Shown here one piece after another: positions 60,557 to 64,000 of a DNA stretch of 64,000 bases; position 1 is the first letter of the stretch; every line of letters starts with the position of its first letter. The stretch lies in the NCBI RefSeq assembly GCF_039541855.1, contig NZ_BAABHA010000001.1, positions 124,001 through 188,000 of the forward strand, given 5' to 3'. The position numbers and the translations under genes are program-made. This DNA is from Solirubrum koreensis (lineage in GTDB: Bacteria; Bacteroidota; Bacteroidia; Cytophagales; Hymenobacteraceae). The notes below the pieces were generated by a model. The model saw only the letters and a program-made list of their open reading frames with translations, was not told the origin of the DNA and did no database searches.

Positions 60557-61894
60557 ATGATCATGTTCCGGCATCTACTAGCGGCGGTTCTGTTCGTTGC
60601 AACAACGGTAAGTATTCAGGCCCAAACTTCCCGTGTGCCTGCCGCCCCTGCTCCGCCTCACTATGGCATTTCAAAAACCAGCGGCCAATTGGCTGCACGT
60701 ACCAGTGCCACCATTCACAAGCCCGGCACAACCGTTCAGTACGAATGGGAAAACGGTGCCTGGGACAGGTCGTCGGCCCTGAAAACGGTTACCTCCTACA
60801 ATGCGCAGGGCTTGCCCAATCAGCAGATCGTTTCCGATTCGAGCACCAGCGTTCCTTCGCTCCGGGTTTCCTATTCTTACGACGGTCAGGGCCGTCCAAC
60901 CCAGTACCTGTCTGCTAGCTGGAGCAATGGTGCTTGGGCCAACCTAAACCGCTACATTATTTCATACGATGGTTTCGGCGACATCACCGGTTATGCAATC
61001 GAGGATTGGGTGAGCGGTACTTGGGTAAACTCAATGGCTTTTCGCTACGTCATTTCGCGCAGCGGAAGCTTGATTCAACAGGTTGAGCAGGAAGTTAAAG
61101 TGGCACAAGCACCCATCTTTTCCAAGGTGAATCGGACGGTTTACACCATTTCCAATGGTCAGTACACGGCCGTAAGCGAGCAAGATTGGGATAACGGCGC
61201 CTATGTAGAGAAAGAACGTACGCTCAATATAGTGTGGGCTGATTGGGCACAGCGGCGGCTGGCATCCTACGATGAGCAGCTATGGAATACGGCAGATGCC
61301 CGCTGGGTTGAGTTCCGCCATGCCCTCACGCATAGCTCCACCAGCATTGTTACAGTAAGTCAGGAAAAGGAGAATAACACGTGGACCAACACGTTCCGGG
61401 AAACCATCACGTTCGACGGCCCCGGCAACCAAGTCGGCTCGCGCGAAGAGAGCTGGGATGGTACCGCCTGGGAACTGGACGAAGAGCGACGCACCCTTAT
61501 TTCTTACGGCGCCAATGACCGCATTCTGCGCGAGATAACGCAGGTGCGCAATCAAACGGCACCGGCGTTTGTCAACGTTGAGCGCACCAACTACAGCGAC
61601 TTCCAAGCCATTATTACCGCCGCCCGCAACCAAGACCTGGCGGCCTCGGCTACGCTATACCCCAACCCGGCAGTTGAACACGCGACCTTCAGCCTGACGG
61701 GGCTGCGTTCCTCCGCACCTATAAAAGCCGAGCTCATCAGCAACATTGGGCAGGTGGTGCGCACCTTTGAACTGCAGCCAAAGCAAGGCGCTCTGCACGA
61801 AACCCTGAACTTATCCGCTCTGCCCAGCGGGGTGTACAGCTTGCGCTTGAACACCAGCGAAGGAGCAGTAGTGAAACGTTTTGTGCGGCAATAG
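60557..61894 (+). CDS. Secreted protein with T9SS type A sorting domain and YD/RHS-like repeats
   Basis: 445 aa from the ATG at 60557; an ATG at 60563 is equally good. The hydrophobic LLAAVLFVATTVSIQA ends near QAQ as a signal peptide. Residues about 55-355 consist of repeating W-E-N-G-x-W/Y and SYDGQGRPTQYL units (for example SWSNGAWANLNRYIISYDGF), a YD-repeat-like beta pattern. The last 80 residues are the sorting domain: TLYPNPAVEHATFSL, ISNIGQVVRTFEL and LPSGVYSLRLNTSEG. A surface or secreted protein. Confidence 0.85.
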   Translation: MIMFRHLLAAVLFVATTVSIQAQTSRVPAAPAPPHYGISKTSGQLAARTSATIHKPGTTVQYEWENGAWDRSSALKTVTSYNAQGLPNQQIVSDSSTSVPSLRVSYSYDGQGRPTQYLSASWSNGAWANLNRYIISYDGFGDITGYAIEDWVSGTWVNSMAFRYVISRSGSLIQQVEQEVKVAQAPIFSKVNRTVYTISNGQYTAVSEQDWDNGAYVEKERTLNIVWADWAQRRLASYDEQLWNTADARWVEFRHALTHSSTSIVTVSQEKENNTWTNTFRETITFDGPGNQVGSREESWDGTAWELDEERRTLISYGANDRILREITQVRNQTAPAFVNVERTNYSDFQAIITAARNQDLAASATLYPNPAVEHATFSLTGLRSSAPIKAELISNIGQVVRTFELQPKQGALHETLNLSALPSGVYSLRLNTSEGAVVKRFVRQ

Positions 61895-61924
61895 TTGCGC
61901 ACGCAAGGTCCTTCAATTTGCACC

Positions 61925-61959
61925 AAAAGCGCCCCGTCCTACTTGGTTGGGGCGCTTTT
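61925..61959 (+). terminator. Intrinsic terminator after the T9SS gene
   Basis: 11-bp arms (61925-61935 and 61949-61959) with a 13-nt loop; the 3' arm ends in T4. Confidence 0.72.
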
Positions 61960-62158
61960 CTATGGTCCCGTAAACAACCCAGTTGGCTCGTTTGTGGCTT
62001 TAAGTAACTTCCATTCGTGCGAAGTCCGGCAGCCTCGAAATCATTCCTGCCCTCGGGCACCATCACACGCAGGCTGTTGTTGGCGTATTCCGGCACTGGC
62101 AGTTGCTTCGGTTCCAAGACAAGTGCAGGTAGATGCGTCGGCAACTTTGCCAAAACCG

Positions 62159-62166
62159 TACCTTTG
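62159..62166 (+). promoter_or_regulatory. Candidate -7 box (TACCTTTG) of the cysteine synthase-like gene
   Basis: An exact TAnnTTTG match, 22 bases before the ATG at 62188. It supports that start over the open frame from 62017. Confidence 0.5.
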
Positions 62167-62187
62167 CGCTTTCCCAAACCTCCCTTC

Positions 62188-63168
62188 ATGTACCTCAATA
62201 ACATCATTGAAGCCATCGGCAACACGCCGCTGGTGAAGCTGAACAGCGTAGCTGCTGGCATTCCAGGCACCATTTTGGCCAAAGTGGAGTACTTCAACCC
62301 CGGCAACTCGGTGAAAGACCGCATGGCCATTCGCATGGTGGAGGACGCTGAAAAGGCGGGCCTGCTGAAGCCTGGTGGCACTATCATCGAGGGCACTTCT
62401 GGCAACACCGGCATGGGCCTCGCGCTGGCCGCCATTGCCAAAGGCTACAAGTGCATCTTCGTGATGAGCGACAAGCAGAGCAAGGAAAAGCAGGACATTC
62501 TGCGCGCCGTGGGTGCCCAGGTAGTGGTATGCCCCGTCGACGTAGCCCCCGAAGACCCCCGCTCGTATTACTCGGTGGCCAAGCGCCTGAGCCAGGAAAC
62601 CCCGAACTCGTTCTACCCCAACCAGTACGACAACCTCTCGAACACCGCGGCCCACTACGAAGGCACCGGCCCGGAGCTGTGGAAGCAAACCGAAGGCACC
62701 ATTACCCACTACGCCTGCGGCGTGGGCACCGGCGGCACCATTTGCGGCACCGCCAAGTACCTAAAGGAGCAGAACCCCAACATCGTCAGCATTGGCCTCG
62801 ATACTTATGGTTCGGTATTTAAAAAGTACAAAGAGACCGGTATTTTCGACGAGAACGAAATCTACCCTTACAAGACCGAGGGAATTGGCGAAGACATCCT
62901 ACCGAAAAATGTTGATTTCGACCTCATTGACCTCTTTATCAAGGTAACCGACAAAGATGCGGCCGTAATGACGCGCCGTTTGGCCAAAGAAGAGGGTTTG
63001 TTCGTGGGCTGGTCGTGTGGATCAGCAGTATACGGCGCCTTGGAGTACGCCAAAGAAAACCTGAAGGACGGCGACACCATGGTGATTGTGCTGCCAGACC
63101 ACGGAACGCGCTACCTCGGAAAAATATACAACGACGACTGGATGCGCGAACAGGGCTGGCTGGAATAA
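62188..63168 (+). CDS. PLP-dependent cysteine synthase / cystathionine beta-synthase-type enzyme
   Basis: 326 aa from the ATG at 62188 (family start MYLNNIIEAIGNTPLVKLNS). The PLP Lys is K43 in NPGNSVKDRMAIRM; the substrate loop is EGTSGNTGMGLALAA; the phosphate loop is GVGTGGTICGTAKYL. The C-terminal LPDHGTRYLGKIYNDDWM resembles CBS core enzymes more than CysK. No CBS-pair regulatory domain is present. It makes cysteine or cystathionine from serine or O-acetylserine. It precedes the response regulator by 73 bases. Confidence 0.9.
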   Translation: MYLNNIIEAIGNTPLVKLNSVAAGIPGTILAKVEYFNPGNSVKDRMAIRMVEDAEKAGLLKPGGTIIEGTSGNTGMGLALAAIAKGYKCIFVMSDKQSKEKQDILRAVGAQVVVCPVDVAPEDPRSYYSVAKRLSQETPNSFYPNQYDNLSNTAAHYEGTGPELWKQTEGTITHYACGVGTGGTICGTAKYLKEQNPNIVSIGLDTYGSVFKKYKETGIFDENEIYPYKTEGIGEDILPKNVDFDLIDLFIKVTDKDAAVMTRRLAKEEGLFVGWSCGSAVYGALEYAKENLKDGDTMVIVLPDHGTRYLGKIYNDDWMREQGWLE

Positions 63169-63241
63169 ATTGCGTACCTTTAAGCTTATTAGGCCGACTG
63201 CCGCCGTGGCCGGTATCGTTCACCTTATTCGGCATAAGCTT

Positions 63242-63658
63242 ATGGCACGTAAACTGCAAAAGGTCGTCCTCATCGACGACAACGAAACCACCAGTTTCCT
63301 GAATAACCGCTTGTTGCAGCGGTTGGAGCTGGCCGAAAACGTTCTTTCGTTCACTAATGCCGAGCAGGCTTTCGCGCACTTCTGGGGCAAGCAGTCCGGT
63401 TCCGACTCCGATGCACCTGAGTTGGTGTTCGTGGATCTGAAAATGCCTGGCATGGATGGTTTTGAGTTCCTGAACCAATACAACCGCCTGGCTCCCGAGC
63501 AGCGTGAAAAAACCGTTATGGCCGTGCTTACCACTTCCATGCACTCGGCCGACACCACCCGCGTGGCGCAGTACGAAGGCGTAGAATATTTGGCTAAGCC
63601 CCTAACGGAAGAAAAAATGCAGCGCCTGCTGCAAAAGCGCTTCGCGCTGGCTAATTAG
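63242..63658 (+). CDS. Single-domain response regulator (CheY-like)
   Basis: 138 aa from the ATG at 63242. Acidic pocket D12-D13 (VLIDDNETT), phosphoacceptor D65 (VFVDLKMPGMDG), switch Thr/Ser in AVLTTSMHS, and K119 in LAKPLT. There is no output domain, so it acts by protein contact. The family is often a partner of hybrid kinases in Bacteroidota. No kinase gene is nearby, and a terminator follows. Confidence 0.92.
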   Translation: MARKLQKVVLIDDNETTSFLNNRLLQRLELAENVLSFTNAEQAFAHFWGKQSGSDSDAPELVFVDLKMPGMDGFEFLNQYNRLAPEQREKTVMAVLTTSMHSADTTRVAQYEGVEYLAKPLTEEKMQRLLQKRFALAN

Positions 63659-63676
63659 AACGTATTTCCTAAATAG

Positions 63677-63712
63677 AAAAAGCCGCTTCGGATGCGTCCG
63701 AAGCGGCTTTTT
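63677..63712 (+). terminator. Intrinsic terminator after the response regulator
   Basis: Perfect 16-bp arms (63677-63692 and 63697-63712) with a 4-nt loop and T-run. Confidence 0.85.
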
Positions 63713-63739
63713 TATGCTCAAATGATTTGGTTGCGAGTT

Positions 63740-64000
63740 CTACAGCAGCACCGGTACAAACTCGAATTTCTCCCCGTCGAACAGCCCTTTGTCGCTGAGC
63801 TTGAGGCTGGGAATAACCAGCAGGGCCATAAACGACAATGTCATGAACGGGGCGGCCAACGTGCTGCCTAGCTGCTTGGCCAGCTGATCCACGGCCGTGT
63901 AGGCTTCGGCCACGGCATACCCCTCACCGTCCGACATCAGGCCGGCTACGGGGAGGGGTAGTAAGATTTCCTCGCCGTTGGCACCCACGGCGGCCAACCC
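63740..64000 (-). CDS. ade: Adenine deaminase, C-terminal part (5' end outside window)
   Basis: The last 85 or so residues are visible: EILLPLPVAGLMSDGEGYAVA, the AAPFMTLSFMALLVIPSLKLSDKGLFD block and FEFVPVLL, which match the end of Ade-type adenine deaminases of the amidohydrolase superfamily. The metal-binding part is beyond the window. The enzyme turns adenine into hypoxanthine in purine salvage. It converges on the response regulator gene with a terminator between. Confidence 0.85.
   Translation of the reverse strand, partial: GLAAVGANGEEILLPLPVAGLMSDGEGYAVAEAYTAVDQLAKQLGSTLAAPFMTLSFMALLVIPSLKLSDKGLFDGEKFEFVPVLL

Overview
The window looks like a chromosomal segment of a GC-rich Bacteroidota of the Cytophagales, most like Hymenobacter or a close relative. 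This is inferred from gene content and sequence style, not from a search. Supporting signs are three proteins with type IX secretion (T9SS) C-terminal sorting domains, many lipoproteins, promoter boxes of the Bacteroidota form TAnnTTTG, almost no Shine-Dalgarno sequences, and a tmRNA whose tag reads GDYSYAMAA. Most genes have strongly GC-biased third positions. A few stretches (about 14250-14680, 20850-21850, 31950-32100, 56700-57000 and 58750-59160) are clearly AT-rich.

Layout. 1-2932: end of a metal-efflux system (TolC domain, lipoprotein adaptor), then a GluQ-like synthetase. 2913-7132 (minus): endonuclease V, a small lipoprotein, a serine hydrolase and a GT87 membrane glycosyltransferase. 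7278-10904: alpha/beta hydrolase, two DUF1990 proteins, a 50-bp-arm inverted repeat, a DUF3817 protein and a zinc alcohol dehydrogenase. 10976-14242: an exported protein, cytochrome b561-like protein, aminotransferase and DinB protein. 14685-19362: two T9SS cargo proteins, one with Kelch repeats. 19530-21789: an NmrA-like reductase, a truncated gene and an isolated AT-rich gene for a one-TM protein. 21860-28730 (minus): isocitrate dehydrogenase, a large M16 peptidase and dnaX. 29026-34497: prolyl oligopeptidase, tmRNA, CHRD lipoprotein, methionine aminopeptidase and a small unknown protein. 34515-37754: a PAS-only protein, a small exported protein and a trans-sulfuration enzyme. 37827-42301 (minus): small helical protein, UvsE, a CarboxypepD_reg-like protein, a lipoprotein and a metallophosphoesterase. 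42423-50672 (plus): RadC, a BamA/TamA-like barrel, DUF1684, PheT, a coiled-coil protein, ZapA and RNase Y. 50975-57731: four related outer-membrane-type lipoproteins interleaved with a flavin disulfide reductase and a cation/proton antiporter. 57834-64000: a CarboxypepD_reg-like protein with a small Cys-rich secreted protein, SucD, a T9SS protein, a cysteine-synthase/CBS-type enzyme, a CheY-like regulator and the end of adenine deaminase.

No CRISPR array, prophage, insertion sequence or classical defence locus is visible, and I do not claim a new multi-gene system. The strongest unusual signals are: an A10 slippage run in dnaX with a stop codon in the -1 frame exactly where a gamma-form would end; the four-member lipoprotein family at 51-58 kb; an AT-rich one-gene islet flanked by hairpins at 20.8-21.85 kb, beside a decapitated gene; and a 30-nt element repeated upstream of two exported-protein genes about 31.5 kb apart.
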